Source: Bacteroidales bacterium UBA2287
Lineage (GTDB): Bacteria > Bacteroidota > Bacteroidia > Bacteroidales > Tenuifilaceae
Reading direction: 5' to 3'
Length of the DNA stretch: 64,000 nucleotides
NCBI GenBank assembly: GCA_002345675.1
Contig: DDWL01000042.1
Span: 3,625 to 67,624, forward strand
Shown here: piece after piece, positions 54,058 through 63,734 of the stretch
Layout of the letters: the number at the start of each line of letters is the position of its first letter
Position numbering within the stretch: the first letter of the stretch is position 1
The notes under the pieces: model-generated
Databases searched by the model: none
Told to the model about the DNA's origin: nothing
Seen by the model: the letters and a program-made list of their open reading frames with translations, nothing else
Program-made: the position numbers and the translations under genes

Positions 54058-54846
54058 ATGTCAAATTACAAAATAAACAGATTTCCCAAATCAAGGATAG
54101 CCAGCATCGATATTTGCGAAATAGGCAAGCAGAAGCATCACGTTACGGGATTAGTTGAGTTTGATGTGACAGAGAGTAGAAAGAAAATTAGAGATTACAA
54201 TAAAGCGCATGTTAATAAAATATCATTTAATGCTTGGCTCTTAAGCGTAATTGGTTTTACAATTAAAAAGCACGAAGCAACCAGTTCGTATTTGATGGGT
54301 AAGCATAAACAGATTATTTTTAACGACATAAATATATCCTTAATCGTAGAAAAAGAGATTAATGGTGTTAAAGTGCCTATCCCATTGGTAATTGAAAAAG
54401 CAAATGAAGCAAGTATTGAATCTATAGCAAAGCAGATTAGTGATGCTAAAAACATCAACTTAAAAGGTGATGATATTGTAATTCAAAGGAAAACCAGAAA
54501 ACTTGAAAAAATTTACTATTCTCTTCCTAAATTCTTAAGAAAATATTTTTGGCGATTTTTATTGAAGCACCCAAAACTTGCATATAAGAAAATGGGGAAT
54601 GTGGCATTTACCTCTATTGGTATGATGGGAAAAGTTGATGGGTGGTTTATTCCAATTTCTGTACATCCTATTTGTTTCGGTATTAGCTCCATAGTTAAGA
54701 AACCCTCTGTAGTAAATGATAAAATTGAGATTAGTGAAATGCTTAAAATGTCTATTCTTATTGATCACGACGTGATTGATGGTGCTAATATGGCTCGATT
54801 TATAAGCGATTTATCGAGAAATATTGAAAGTGGATTACATCTCTGA
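54058..54846 (+). CDS. Stand-alone 2-oxoacid-dehydrogenase-type (E2/CAT-fold) acyltransferase
   Basis: A 262-residue protein matching only the catalytic domain of E2 acyltransferases. It has no lipoyl or subunit-binding domain. The catalytic histidine motif is DHDVIDGANMARF (H near 236), the equivalent of DHRxxDG. Other family segments are NISLIVEKEINGVKVPIPLVIEKAN, GNVAFTSIGMMG and ISVHPICFGISSI. A CoA-dependent acyl transfer to a small molecule or protein is likely but unproven. It follows the aminotransferase by 36 nt, so it may act on that enzyme's product (inference). Confidence 0.85.
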   Translation: MSNYKINRFPKSRIASIDICEIGKQKHHVTGLVEFDVTESRKKIRDYNKAHVNKISFNAWLLSVIGFTIKKHEATSSYLMGKHKQIIFNDINISLIVEKEINGVKVPIPLVIEKANEASIESIAKQISDAKNINLKGDDIVIQRKTRKLEKIYYSLPKFLRKYFWRFLLKHPKLAYKKMGNVAFTSIGMMGKVDGWFIPISVHPICFGISSIVKKPSVVNDKIEISEMLKMSILIDHDVIDGANMARFISDLSRNIESGLHL

Positions 54847-54969
54847 AAACATAATTACACCGCAAAAAAATTCTAAGAGAAGAACAATTCTGCTACTTAT
54901 TACCTCCATCGAGTAGTTTCAACCAATACTTTAACAAATTAAAATCAAACTTAACCAGTAGTCTTAAAA

Positions 54970-56154
54970 ATGAAAAAACAAATTTTACTTTCAGCCATAA
55001 TTATAGCATTCACCTCCTATAGCTCTTTAAGCCAAGTTATAAATTGGAAATTCCAAACACAAGGTCGAGTATATGCTACACCGGCTGTATCGGGCGATAT
55101 AGTCCTCATAGGCAGTGGCGATTCAACTTTCTATGCTGTTGGTAAGAAAACGGGCAAACAAATTTGGAACTATAAAGTTGATGGAGCAATCCATTCAAGC
55201 CCCTGTGTTGTTGACAACTTTGTTTTTTTCGGAACTACAGGTGGGTCTCTTTACGCACTGAACATTGAGACGGGCAATCTATCGTGGAAATTCGATTCGG
55301 GGGGAGAGAAAATGCTCGACGTTTGGGATTACTATCTTTCATCGCCCTATGCTTACAATGGTTTTGTTTACTGGGGAAGTGGCGATGGCTTTCTTTACGC
55401 CATTGATTGCAAAACAGGTAATCTCGTTTGGAAATTTAAAGCAAATGGAATAATTCACGCAACTCCTCTTGCTTATGACGATAAGGTTTATTTTGGCGAT
55501 TTTGGTGGTTATTTCTACTCCCTAAACGCAATTAACGGCGATATAAATTGGCAATTCCGAACCATTGGCGACACATATTTCCCCAATGGTGAAATTCAAA
55601 AAGGGGCTACACTGGATAATGGAATTATTTACTTTGGCAGCAGAGACTACAACATTTATGCGCTAAGTGCAAAAACTGGACGAGGACATTGGAATATGAA
55701 GGAAGTTGGCAGCTGGGTTATTGCAGAACCTCTTGTATACAAAGAATATATTTATGTTGGAACATCCGACACCCATCGCTTTTACTGTTTAAGCAAAGTT
55801 AATGGCAAAATAATTTGGCAAATTCCCTTACCAATGCGAGTTTACGGCTCTGCCATTGAGCAAAATGGGATAATTTACTTTGGTTGTTTCGACGGCATTC
55901 TACGTGGTGTCGATTACAAAACGGGTGAAATAAGGTGGCAGTTTCAAACAGAAGCCTGCAAAGTAAACTACTCCAAAATTTTCAATGCCGATGGCAAGTT
56001 TAAGGAGGGGTTCGAGTTATACGGAAAGGATTACCTCGAATCGGAAAGACTAATTCACACTCTTGGTTCAATACTGTCAACACCAGTAATTAGTGATGAT
56101 GTTATGTATTTTGGCAGTTCTGATGGCTGTTTGTATTCAGTAAGAATCGAATAA
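54970..56154 (+). CDS. Secreted PQQ-repeat beta-propeller protein
   Basis: A 394-residue protein with a signal peptide (about 1-20, ending SSLSQ). It is made of PQQ/quinoprotein-like blades whose strands read W-K-F..., 'GDIVLIGSGDSTFYAVGKKTGKQIWNYKV', 'NFVFFGTTGGSLYALNIETGNLSWKF', 'GFVYWGSGDGFLYAIDCKTGNLVWKFKANG' and so on, about seven. The regular W at each blade is the tryptophan-docking motif. No catalytic PQQ-dehydrogenase acid or Cys pair was seen, so a binding or scaffold role similar to BamB is more likely. It is convergent with the NtrY-like kinase gene (18-bp gap). Confidence 0.85.
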   Translation: MKKQILLSAIIIAFTSYSSLSQVINWKFQTQGRVYATPAVSGDIVLIGSGDSTFYAVGKKTGKQIWNYKVDGAIHSSPCVVDNFVFFGTTGGSLYALNIETGNLSWKFDSGGEKMLDVWDYYLSSPYAYNGFVYWGSGDGFLYAIDCKTGNLVWKFKANGIIHATPLAYDDKVYFGDFGGYFYSLNAINGDINWQFRTIGDTYFPNGEIQKGATLDNGIIYFGSRDYNIYALSAKTGRGHWNMKEVGSWVIAEPLVYKEYIYVGTSDTHRFYCLSKVNGKIIWQIPLPMRVYGSAIEQNGIIYFGCFDGILRGVDYKTGEIRWQFQTEACKVNYSKIFNADGKFKEGFELYGKDYLESERLIHTLGSILSTPVISDDVMYFGSSDGCLYSVRIE

Positions 56155-56172
56155 ACTCTAATTGTAAAACCT

Positions 56173-59100
56173 TTAATCAACCACCGGCAATTCAACAAAA
56201 AAGCTTGTACCCTCGTTGGGTTTGGTTTCGAACCATATTTTGCCACCCATATTTTCAATAATCTCCTTCGACATGGCGAGGCCTAAACCCATCCCGCCAG
56301 ACTTTGTTGTAAAATTTGGACTAAAAAGTTTCTCCTGAACATGCTCGGGCATACCAATTCCATTGTCGGTTACTTTTACAATAGCCTTGCTTTTAAAAAG
56401 GTTTAGCGCAATTGCAATTACGCCCTGTTCGCCACGAGGTATTGCCTGAATTGAATTTTTTAAAAGATTTACAAAAACCCGTTGAAGCTGCTCCTTGTCG
56501 GCATTTACAGTTAAGCTATTTTCGGTTTCGCTACTTAGGCTTATTTTTATATTTGGATAGCTCGAAAAAAGGTTAACCGATTCCTCTAACACATTTAGTA
56601 TACTTAAATGTACGGGGTTCGAAGTTGGCATTTTAGCAAAGTTCGAAAACTCAGTAGCTATATTGCTTAGGGTATTTATTTGATGAATGAACGAACCCGA
56701 AAACTTATCGAAAAGCTGCTCCCAGTCAGGCTGATTCTCCTTTTTAGCCTTAATAAGGTGCTGAATTGTAAGTTTCATTGGGGTTAACGGATTTTTTATT
56801 TCGTGCGCAATTTGCTTTGCCATTTCGCGCCAAGCGCTTTGGCGTTGGCTGTGCGCCAGTTTCTCGGCACTCTCGGCAAGTTCGGAAACCATTCGGTTGT
56901 ACTCCTTAACCAACAACCCTACCTCGTCGTTTTCGTGGTACTGAATTGGCTCGTTATGCCTCCCAATTTCAATATTTCGAATTTTACTTCGAATTAGTTC
57001 GAGGGGGCGAGTAATTTGATTACTTATAATAAGAGCCACAAATAGGGTGAAAAGTATTAGCAGCGCATAAATATTAATAAGAGCAACTAACACATCGAAA
57101 ACTTCGCGAGCAAATTCGCCCTGACGGGTAAAATAGGGTAAATTAAGGTAAGCCACAGCCTTTCGGCCGTTGGCAACAAGTGGCACATAGGCCGAAATAT
57201 ACTCCATTTTACCAATACTTTCGGTTTGCACTAATCGCGACTGGTTGTTGTTATACAATTCGTGCCAAGCACGAGGGTTTATACGCGAGCCCAAAAGGCT
57301 TCGCTCAATAATTTCGGGGCGCGACGAGGCCAAAAGCACCCCCGATGTGTCGTAAAGGTTTATGTCGGTATAAAAAACGTTCGAAAGGTAAACCAGGTAG
57401 TAGGTTAAGTAATCCTTATACTCTGGGTGCAACCAGTTTTCGGCAACCAAATTCTTTTCAACATCAACCATAACCGAGAGCAGCTTCTCCGAAAGGTTGT
57501 CGTTATTCTTCTTTTCGAAACTTTTAACATTATACAGAATGGTTACAATTCCAACCACAATGAGCGAAAGCAAAAGAACCTGTACCATGGCTCTTCGAAT
57601 TCTATTTCGAAAATTAGCCGATGGTGACGCTTTATTTATTGGAACACTCGCCAAACGGAACCAAAGTAGTAAACTGATGTAAAAGAAAAGGAACACCCAC
57701 GCAAACGACGCTGTAATATTAAACAGGCCAACCTTGGGACGGGTAACAACTATATCAATATCGCCTTCGCTGCGGTATACTAAATGGCTGTATTTAAGCT
57801 CATCAATTGTTGAGTATCGGCTAATCGAATCAACTTGAAAGCTATTGCGAAGCGGATAGTTAAACGAACCCGTGCGAGCAATAAGGTGCCCTTGGCTATA
57901 CTTTGCGGTTGAGTAATCGCCAACCGACTCCCTACTGCTAACTTTGCTTTCGAGTAAAAGTTCTGGATAGCCCAACAACTCGCGGCTCAGTTTAGTGTCG
58001 AGTTCGAGATATAGCGTCATTTCCTGTCCGTCGTCCAGCACATATTCCATAATACCCAGATAGCTTATTCGGCCGTTCTGGTTGCTTAGGTGGTAAAAAT
58101 TCGAACCAGGAATTCGGAATCCAAACTCGTTCAGCATTTCTTCAAAAAAACTGTAGCAGTTTACCGAATTTTCGGTTTTGTCAATCACAAGCGCCGACGT
58201 TGGAAGGCAAACAGTAACCTGAAAATCGTACTTTTTAAAGTAGCTATTTAGGTAATTGTCGGCCAAATGAGCATACACGTTGGGAAGCGAAGTTGAAATA
58301 CTATCGAGTAGGTGGTAAATTTTCTTGTCATTCTGCAAATTCTTAACAAGCGACGGAAACATAACCTCGGCAACAGGATCGCGCTCGTTACCCAAATTAA
58401 CTGCCATAACTTTACGAACGCTCGAATCCTTTTGTTCCGAAAAACTCGAAACGAGTAGCACCGAGTAAACCGAGAAAATTGCTGCCAAAACAGTAAAAGC
58501 CTTCATTGTTATTCGCCGCTTTCCACGAGTTACAATGCCAATGCCCCCAATTACAGCTATCGTAATGGCAGCACCAAATACCGATGGCACGCTATCGATA
58601 AAGTACGAAGCTATAAGAATTGAAACATATGCAAATGAGTAGCTTATGGTAACAATTAGAGGTTTAACTCGCCAAAGTGTTCGCAAAGCTTCGTACGATA
58701 CTATTACAGCAGCGGCAAACCAAAGCGAAATTGAAAGATATTCGATTACACTATAAAGCGACAAGTTGAAAATACGATGAGTTTCGAGGTTTACCGTTGA
58801 GTTTAGAACTAACGACGAAAAAAGTTTGTCGGAATAAAAAAATAGTAAAACCGAAAAACCACCAAGCAGAAACGACAAAGCAATATTTGCAACTGCAGAT
58901 TTATAAGTAAAAAAACGAGGCATTTCGCCAAAAATGTAACATGCCAAAACGAAAACTAACGCCGAGTTAATGAAAAAGTCGAAAAGCGAGGGGAAAAGCC
59001 ATGAGTGAGCAAAAACCTCGGGTCCAAAAACTGGCCAAGCTGGCGAAGGTATTACTTGCCAGTAAAGCGATGCGATGCGAGTTAATGTAACAATAGCTAT

Positions 59101-59871
59101 TAAAAGCAGAATTGAAAAAATACCGTTTCGTTTAAAAAACGGAAGCCAAAAAAGCACAAAAAGCGCCACAAGAGCCGAAATGTAACTTATCCATGCCAAA
59201 ACTCCTTGTGTGTGGGTGCATTCCTTGTCGAAATTTTTCGGAATGTGCGAAAGGTAAAGCAAAGGGCTACCACCAAAAACCGTAAGGGGGAATGCGCCCT
59301 GTTCGTAAGTTGGCGAAATGCTATAACCCTCAAGAAAGTTTAGCGATGGATGGTAGCTATTTTCTAAAAACTTATTTTGAATTGGGTAACTATACTTAAG
59401 CTTAACAAGAGCCAAAATCTCTTTTTCGCCTTCAACCACCCAAAGGGCAATGCTCCATGCCTTTTGCACAAAAACGAGTTTTGCTCGTTTGTCGCGCTCA
59501 ACCAACGAAACATCGGTGCTTTCAGTCCAAAATTTCAGATCTTTTCTATCAAAAATAAAGAAACACAAACCATCATCGTTAATTTCGGGATAACGATTGG
59601 CGGCAAGCGAAGTAAAAATGCCCGCAGCGCTATCCTGTTGGTAGTCGGTTAGCATGCGTTTTGCAACTGCAATTGCCTTATTGCTCCTAAGGAGCAAAAC
59701 ATTTTCGGCGCTTTGTAGGTCGGGAGGTGAGGCTAACCTACTACTCACCATTTTGGGCACCTGAAACAGCAGCACAAAGCAGAAAACCGAAATGGTAAAA
59801 AGGAAAAGAAGAGCTGAAATTTTAAAATTTTTCACGTTAGCTGTTTTCAAAAAACCACGATTCACTAACAA
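56173..59871 (-). CDS. Large NtrY-like membrane sensor histidine kinase
   Basis: A 1232-residue protein. The N-terminal 60% has many hydrophobic helices (near 20-40, 225-245, 255-280, 300-325, 340-360, 385-440, 455-475, 735-755) around two extracytoplasmic parts. A second membrane pair brackets a Cache-like stretch at about 810-945. HAMP follows (SNQITRPLELIRSKIRNIEIG), then the H-box MAKQIAHEIKNPLTPMKLTIQHL, N-box FVNLLKNSIQAI, G1 VTDNGIGMP and G2 GGMGLGLAMSKEIIENMGG. It resembles NtrY-like kinases. No partner regulator lies beside it. The start is uncertain: TTG at 59871, GTG at 59865 or GTG at 59835 (giving VKNFKISALLFLFT); the last looks most like a membrane leader. Confidence 0.87.
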   Translation of the reverse strand: MLVNRGFLKTANVKNFKISALLFLFTISVFCFVLLFQVPKMVSSRLASPPDLQSAENVLLLRSNKAIAVAKRMLTDYQQDSAAGIFTSLAANRYPEINDDGLCFFIFDRKDLKFWTESTDVSLVERDKRAKLVFVQKAWSIALWVVEGEKEILALVKLKYSYPIQNKFLENSYHPSLNFLEGYSISPTYEQGAFPLTVFGGSPLLYLSHIPKNFDKECTHTQGVLAWISYISALVALFVLFWLPFFKRNGIFSILLLIAIVTLTRIASLYWQVIPSPAWPVFGPEVFAHSWLFPSLFDFFINSALVFVLACYIFGEMPRFFTYKSAVANIALSFLLGGFSVLLFFYSDKLFSSLVLNSTVNLETHRIFNLSLYSVIEYLSISLWFAAAVIVSYEALRTLWRVKPLIVTISYSFAYVSILIASYFIDSVPSVFGAAITIAVIGGIGIVTRGKRRITMKAFTVLAAIFSVYSVLLVSSFSEQKDSSVRKVMAVNLGNERDPVAEVMFPSLVKNLQNDKKIYHLLDSISTSLPNVYAHLADNYLNSYFKKYDFQVTVCLPTSALVIDKTENSVNCYSFFEEMLNEFGFRIPGSNFYHLSNQNGRISYLGIMEYVLDDGQEMTLYLELDTKLSRELLGYPELLLESKVSSRESVGDYSTAKYSQGHLIARTGSFNYPLRNSFQVDSISRYSTIDELKYSHLVYRSEGDIDIVVTRPKVGLFNITASFAWVFLFFYISLLLWFRLASVPINKASPSANFRNRIRRAMVQVLLLSLIVVGIVTILYNVKSFEKKNNDNLSEKLLSVMVDVEKNLVAENWLHPEYKDYLTYYLVYLSNVFYTDINLYDTSGVLLASSRPEIIERSLLGSRINPRAWHELYNNNQSRLVQTESIGKMEYISAYVPLVANGRKAVAYLNLPYFTRQGEFAREVFDVLVALINIYALLILFTLFVALIISNQITRPLELIRSKIRNIEIGRHNEPIQYHENDEVGLLVKEYNRMVSELAESAEKLAHSQRQSAWREMAKQIAHEIKNPLTPMKLTIQHLIKAKKENQPDWEQLFDKFSGSFIHQINTLSNIATEFSNFAKMPTSNPVHLSILNVLEESVNLFSSYPNIKISLSSETENSLTVNADKEQLQRVFVNLLKNSIQAIPRGEQGVIAIALNLFKSKAIVKVTDNGIGMPEHVQEKLFSPNFTTKSGGMGLGLAMSKEIIENMGGKIWFETKPNEGTSFFVELPVVD

Positions 59872-59897
59872 AAAACGAGCCTAAAACCAATGCAATG

Positions 59898-60368
59898 CTA
59901 AGCATGATGGTACGGCTCACCCTTAATTATTGTAAAAGCACGGTAAACCTGCTCGAGCAGTATAACCCTAACCATTTGGTGCGAAAAGGTTAGCTTCGAA
60001 AGCGACAGGCTATGCATTGCCCTTTGCTTAACAGCACTGGAGAAGCCATAGGGGCCACCAATAACTAGGGTTAACTCCTTAATTCCCGAGTTCATTTTCT
60101 TTTCGAACCAGCTGGCCAGTTCAACCGAAGTTGGCGAAAATCCTCGCTCGTCGAGAAGAACAACTTCGGTTTGAGGCGAAAGGCTTTTTAAAATCAATTC
60201 ACCTTCCTTTTCCATTTGAACCTTTTGGCTTAGGCTTTTTGTATTCTTAATATCGGGAATTACCTTAACAGCAAACACAATGTAGTGCTTAAGCCTATCA
60301 ACGTAGTCGTTCACAATTTGAGTAAAAACCCCGTCGGTTTTTCCGACAACGAGAAGCGTAATTTTCAT
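59898..60368 (-). CDS. rlmH: 23S rRNA (pseudouridine1915-N3) methyltransferase
   Basis: A 156-residue SPOUT methyltransferase with the family's usual length. It starts MKITLLVVGKTDG, has VVLLDERGFSPTSVELASWFEKK, the SAM-binding knot LTLVIGGPYGFSS and the C-terminal LEQVYRAFTIIKGEPYHH. It methylates Psi1915 of 23S rRNA on the 70S ribosome. It is transcribed leftward and its stop is 26 nt before the kinase start, so they may share a transcript. Confidence 0.96.
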   Translation of the reverse strand: MKITLLVVGKTDGVFTQIVNDYVDRLKHYIVFAVKVIPDIKNTKSLSQKVQMEKEGELILKSLSPQTEVVLLDERGFSPTSVELASWFEKKMNSGIKELTLVIGGPYGFSSAVKQRAMHSLSLSKLTFSHQMVRVILLEQVYRAFTIIKGEPYHHA

Positions 60369-60595
60369 TTCAACCTAAAAGTTTGAGCCAAAATAGGGAA
60401 ATTTAAAGGAACATACCGAATTGACAACGTTTTTTTTTGCCATTTGCACTCGAATAAACTAATTTTGGGTTTCGAATATGTGCTTATATTCAAAAGAGCT
60501 TTAAATGTTAGGCCTATGCTAATTACCTTTTGGCTTAAACTTTGTTAGACAGAACTCGCAATTTAAATTATAGAATAGCTACAAACACAACCATA

Positions 60596-61012
60596 ATGAA
60601 GAAAATAGCAAAATCGTCTCTAATCCTGATTTGCACCATACTGCCAATCAGCCTACTTACACTTTTTACCCAAACCGACTCCTTGTCGAAAATTTCGGAA
60701 GCCTTAAAAAAAGGCAACTCAACCGAGATAGCCAAATATTTCAATCCAAATATTGAAATGGAAATTTTAGGTGAAGAAAATATGTTTAGCAAGGCACAGG
60801 CCGAAATACTAATGAAAGACTTTTTTGCTAAAAATAAGCCCTCGGCATTTACTGTTAACCATCAAGGTTCGAAAGCTGCAACCAGCTTTGCCATTGGCTT
60901 GCTAACAACTGCAAACGGAACTTTTCGTGTTTCGATATTTATGAAAGTTGACAATGAAAAAACGCTAATTCATCAGCTCCGAATTGAACGCAGCGACGAA
61001 AACCTTCCCTAG
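60596..61012 (+). CDS. DUF4783 secreted protein
   Basis: A 138-residue protein. The ATG at 60596 gives the signal peptide MKKIAKSSLILICTILPISLL; the longer frame from 60542 is rejected. The mature part (LSKISEALKKGNSTEIAKYFNPNIEMEILGEENMFSKAQAEILMKDFF ... GNLTT-like sheet, TLIHQLRIERSDE) fits the DUF4783 family, an NTF2-like small domain of Bacteroidota. The function is unknown. In this position, just before nadC, the family is often conserved (known context; not provable here). Confidence 0.82.
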   Translation: MKKIAKSSLILICTILPISLLTLFTQTDSLSKISEALKKGNSTEIAKYFNPNIEMEILGEENMFSKAQAEILMKDFFAKNKPSAFTVNHQGSKAATSFAIGLLTTANGTFRVSIFMKVDNEKTLIHQLRIERSDENLP

Positions 61013-61048
61013 TTGATACTCTAAAAAAAACTAAACTCATAGTTTACT

Positions 61049-61897
61049 ATGAATGAAAAAAAGGCCATTGAACGGCTAATCGATTTAGCAATTGCCGAAG
61101 ACATTGGCGACGGGGATCACTCGTCGCTTTCGTGTATTCCCGCCAAAGCAAAGGGCGAAGTAGAACTTATGCTAAAGCAAGACGGCATTTTGGCGGGAGT
61201 TGCAATAGCCGAGTTGATTTACCACCAAATTGACCCCAAAATTGTTTTCGCCCAAAAAATTGCCGACGGCAAAATGGTTAAGTATGGCGACATAGCATTT
61301 ACTGCCAAGGGCAAAGTTCACTCGCTGCTTATGGCTGAACGCATTGTGCTTAACGTAATGCAACGCATGAGCGGCATTGCCACGCAAACCCATAAGTACG
61401 TTGAGCAAATAAGTGGCACAAAATCGAAAATTCTCGACACTCGAAAAACCAATCCTGGCATGCGAATGCTCGATAAAATGGCTGTTCGGCTTGGCGGAGG
61501 GCACAACCATCGCATTGGGCTATACGACATGATTATGCTTAAGGATAACCATGTCGACTTTGCCGGTGGTGTTGCACAGGCAATACAAAAAGCCAAAGAA
61601 TACCTAAAGGAAACCGAGCGAAAACTCGAAATTGAGGTTGAAGTGCGTAACCTCAACGAAGTTTGCGAAGCGCTTAAAGAGAGCGGAATAAAACGTATTA
61701 TGCTCGACAATTTCTCGGTAAGCGACACCCATAAAGCGGTGCAGTGTATTGGCGGCAAAATTGAAACCGAATCGTCGGGAGGAATTACGCTTACCACTAT
61801 TCGGGCTTATGCCGAAACCGGAGTCGATTACATATCGGTGGGGGCTCTAACACATCATGTTCAAAGCCTCGACATGAACCTAAAAAAAACTCATTAG
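61049..61897 (+). CDS. nadC: Nicotinate-nucleotide pyrophosphorylase (carboxylating)
   Basis: A 282-residue quinolinate phosphoribosyltransferase, which turns quinolinate and PRPP into nicotinate mononucleotide in de novo NAD synthesis. Signatures are EDIGDGDHSS at the N-terminus, MAERIVLNVMQRMSGIAT, KILDTRKTNPGMRMLDKMAVRLGGGHNHRIGLYDMIMLKDNH, and IEVEVRN, MLDNF, ESSGGI, GVDYISVGALTHH. The length is typical. It lies between the DUF4783 gene (36-nt gap) and the YihY/BrkB gene (23-nt gap). Confidence 0.96.
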   Translation: MNEKKAIERLIDLAIAEDIGDGDHSSLSCIPAKAKGEVELMLKQDGILAGVAIAELIYHQIDPKIVFAQKIADGKMVKYGDIAFTAKGKVHSLLMAERIVLNVMQRMSGIATQTHKYVEQISGTKSKILDTRKTNPGMRMLDKMAVRLGGGHNHRIGLYDMIMLKDNHVDFAGGVAQAIQKAKEYLKETERKLEIEVEVRNLNEVCEALKESGIKRIMLDNFSVSDTHKAVQCIGGKIETESSGGITLTTIRAYAETGVDYISVGALTHHVQSLDMNLKKTH

Positions 61898-61920
61898 TAA
61901 CTTTTTTGTAAAAACCACAA

Positions 61921-62886
61921 ATGGATCACAAGCGAACTTTGCGTAGGCTTAACACCCAATGGAACCTTGCCGCACGCAAAGCGAAAAAGGTATCGATTAT
62001 TGGCTTTAAGGATGTACCCATTTACTATGTTGTGAGTTTTTTTCTTAAAGGGCTAATAAACGGAAACATAACCACACGCGCATCGGCCGTTGCATTTAGC
62101 TTTTTTATTGCCATTTTTCCAACAATAATTTTCGTTTTTACGCTCATTCCATTTATTCCAATCACCAATTTTCAGGTCGAACTGCTTAGCCTTATTAAGG
62201 ACATTATTCCCCGTAATGCCTTCGAACTGGTTGAGGAAACCCTTGTTGACGTTATAACCCGTAAAAGTAGTGGGTTGTTGTCGTTTGGCTTTGTAGCGGC
62301 CATATTCTTTTCGCACAACGGCATTAGCTCACTTATCGATGCGTTTAATGCAACTTACCACACCATTGAGTCGCGGGGCTTTTTTATGCAGCACCTTGTT
62401 TCCTTTATACTAACTTTTGTTTTAGCGCTGCTAACCATGGTTGCCGTTACTCTTATCTTCCTTGGACAGCTAGGGCTAAACTTTTTTGTTGAAAAACACT
62501 GGATTCAAGTGAACTTTACCTATTACCTTATTGTTTATGGCAGGTGGTTCGTTACAATTGCACTGGTGTTTTTTTCGGTTTCGCTGCTTTACTATATGGC
62601 ACCAGCCAAACGCGAAAAGTTTACATTTATATCGCTGGGCTCAATAATGGCAACGCTACTAATAATGCTAACTTCGATAGGATTCTCGTACTTTGTAAAT
62701 AATTTTGGGCAGTACAACACGCTGTACGGATCGATTGGTAGCATTTTGGCCTTAATGGCTTGGATGTACTTTAATGCCCTTGTTCTTATGGTTGGGTTCG
62801 AACTCAACGCCAGTATAAAGAGTGCAGGAATACAGGTTTTAAAAAACAATTCAGATTTACAAAATGGGGAGAAAAAAATTAATTGA
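61921..62886 (+). CDS. YihY/BrkB-family inner-membrane protein
   Basis: A 321-residue protein with six membrane helices (about 40-60, 95-115, 140-165, 185-205, 220-245, 260-285). Family features are TTRASAVAFSFFIAIFPTIIF near the first helix and MAWMYFNALVLMVGFELNAS at the end. The family was once called ribonuclease BN, but it is now treated as a membrane protein of unknown role. Its last 23 nt overlap the pdxH gene in another frame, indicating co-translation. Confidence 0.88.
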   Translation: MDHKRTLRRLNTQWNLAARKAKKVSIIGFKDVPIYYVVSFFLKGLINGNITTRASAVAFSFFIAIFPTIIFVFTLIPFIPITNFQVELLSLIKDIIPRNAFELVEETLVDVITRKSSGLLSFGFVAAIFFSHNGISSLIDAFNATYHTIESRGFFMQHLVSFILTFVLALLTMVAVTLIFLGQLGLNFFVEKHWIQVNFTYYLIVYGRWFVTIALVFFSVSLLYYMAPAKREKFTFISLGSIMATLLIMLTSIGFSYFVNNFGQYNTLYGSIGSILALMAWMYFNALVLMVGFELNASIKSAGIQVLKNNSDLQNGEKKIN

Positions 62887-63508
62887 TTTACGTACCGAAT
62901 ACCATCAGCGTGAGCTGAACGAAACGGATATTGATAAAAATCCATTTAAGCAGTTCGACGTTTGGTTTAACGAAGCTGTTGATGCCAAATGCTACGACCC
63001 TAACGCAATGGCACTTGCAACAAGCACTTTCGAGGGGAAACCTTCGGTTCGTTTAGTTTTACTAAAAATGATTGACGAGCGCGGACTCGCATTTTTTACC
63101 AATTACGATAGTAAGAAGTCGCGACAAATACTGCAAAATCCTTTTGGAGCCGTTGTTTTCTTTTGGCCCGAGCTGGAGCGACAAATTCGCATTGAGGGTA
63201 AAATTGTAAAATCGTCCGATTCGGAGTCCGATTTATACTTTCGCACACGCCCCGAAGCCAGTAAAATTGGAGCATGGGCTTCGCCACAAAGTCAGGTAAT
63301 TCCAAATCGAAGGTACTTAGAGCAACTTCAGGCCGACTTTAGGGAGGAATTTAACGGCAAAACCATTAAGCGACCACCAAACTGGGGCGGCTACAGGTTA
63401 GTACCCAGCATTTTTGAGTTTTGGCAAGGTCGAGCCAATCGCCTCCACGACCGCATTCAGTACTCCTTTACAAATAATGTTTGGGTAACCGAAAGGCTTG
63501 CGCCATAG
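62864..63508 (+). CDS. pdxH: Pyridoxamine 5'-phosphate oxidase
   Basis: A 214-residue FMN enzyme that oxidises pyridoxine or pyridoxamine 5'-phosphate to PLP. Signatures: NAMALATSTFEGKPSVRLVLLKMIDERGLAFFTNYDSKKSRQI (FMN binding), VFFWPELERQIRIEGKI, SKIGAWASPQSQVI and the C-terminal PSIFEFWQGRANRLHDRIQY ... WVTERLAP. The length is typical. It starts inside the end of the YihY/BrkB gene (62864-62886 overlap). PLP made here would serve aminotransferases such as the one at 52858. Confidence 0.95.
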   Translation: MGRKKLIDLRTEYHQRELNETDIDKNPFKQFDVWFNEAVDAKCYDPNAMALATSTFEGKPSVRLVLLKMIDERGLAFFTNYDSKKSRQILQNPFGAVVFFWPELERQIRIEGKIVKSSDSESDLYFRTRPEASKIGAWASPQSQVIPNRRYLEQLQADFREEFNGKTIKRPPNWGGYRLVPSIFEFWQGRANRLHDRIQYSFTNNVWVTERLAP

Positions 63509-63562
63509 GAGTTTGTGGCTGCAATCGTATTCTAATTTGTTAGTAATTCAATCAACCCCGTC

Positions 63563-63590
63563 GAGCCAGATATGTTATCTGGCTCTCGTT
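63563..63590 (+). terminator. Hairpin terminator after pdxH
   Basis: A perfect 10-bp stem GAGCCAGATA (63563-63572) / TATCTGGCTC (63576-63585) with a 3-nt loop is followed by TCGTTTAC, a weak T-tract. Confidence 0.6.
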
Positions 63591-63594
63591 TACT

Positions 63595-63734
63595 ATAAGG
63601 ATTTGTAATCCGATTAAAATTTTATTGACCACAGATTTGCTAAAAACTATGCTGGTGAAAATGGATTACTTGATGTTATTGTGGCTTAAAAAAAGATAAG
63701 TTGTTCTTCACTAAGTCGGATTACAAATCCTTAT
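63595..63734. repeat. 19-bp perfect inverted repeat with 102-bp interior
   Basis: ATAAGGATTTGTAATCCGA (63595-63613) and its perfect inverse (63716-63734) enclose 102 bp with no gene. The core GGATT-TGT-AATCC is itself palindromic. It looks like a small REP/MITE element rather than a regulator. Confidence 0.6.
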
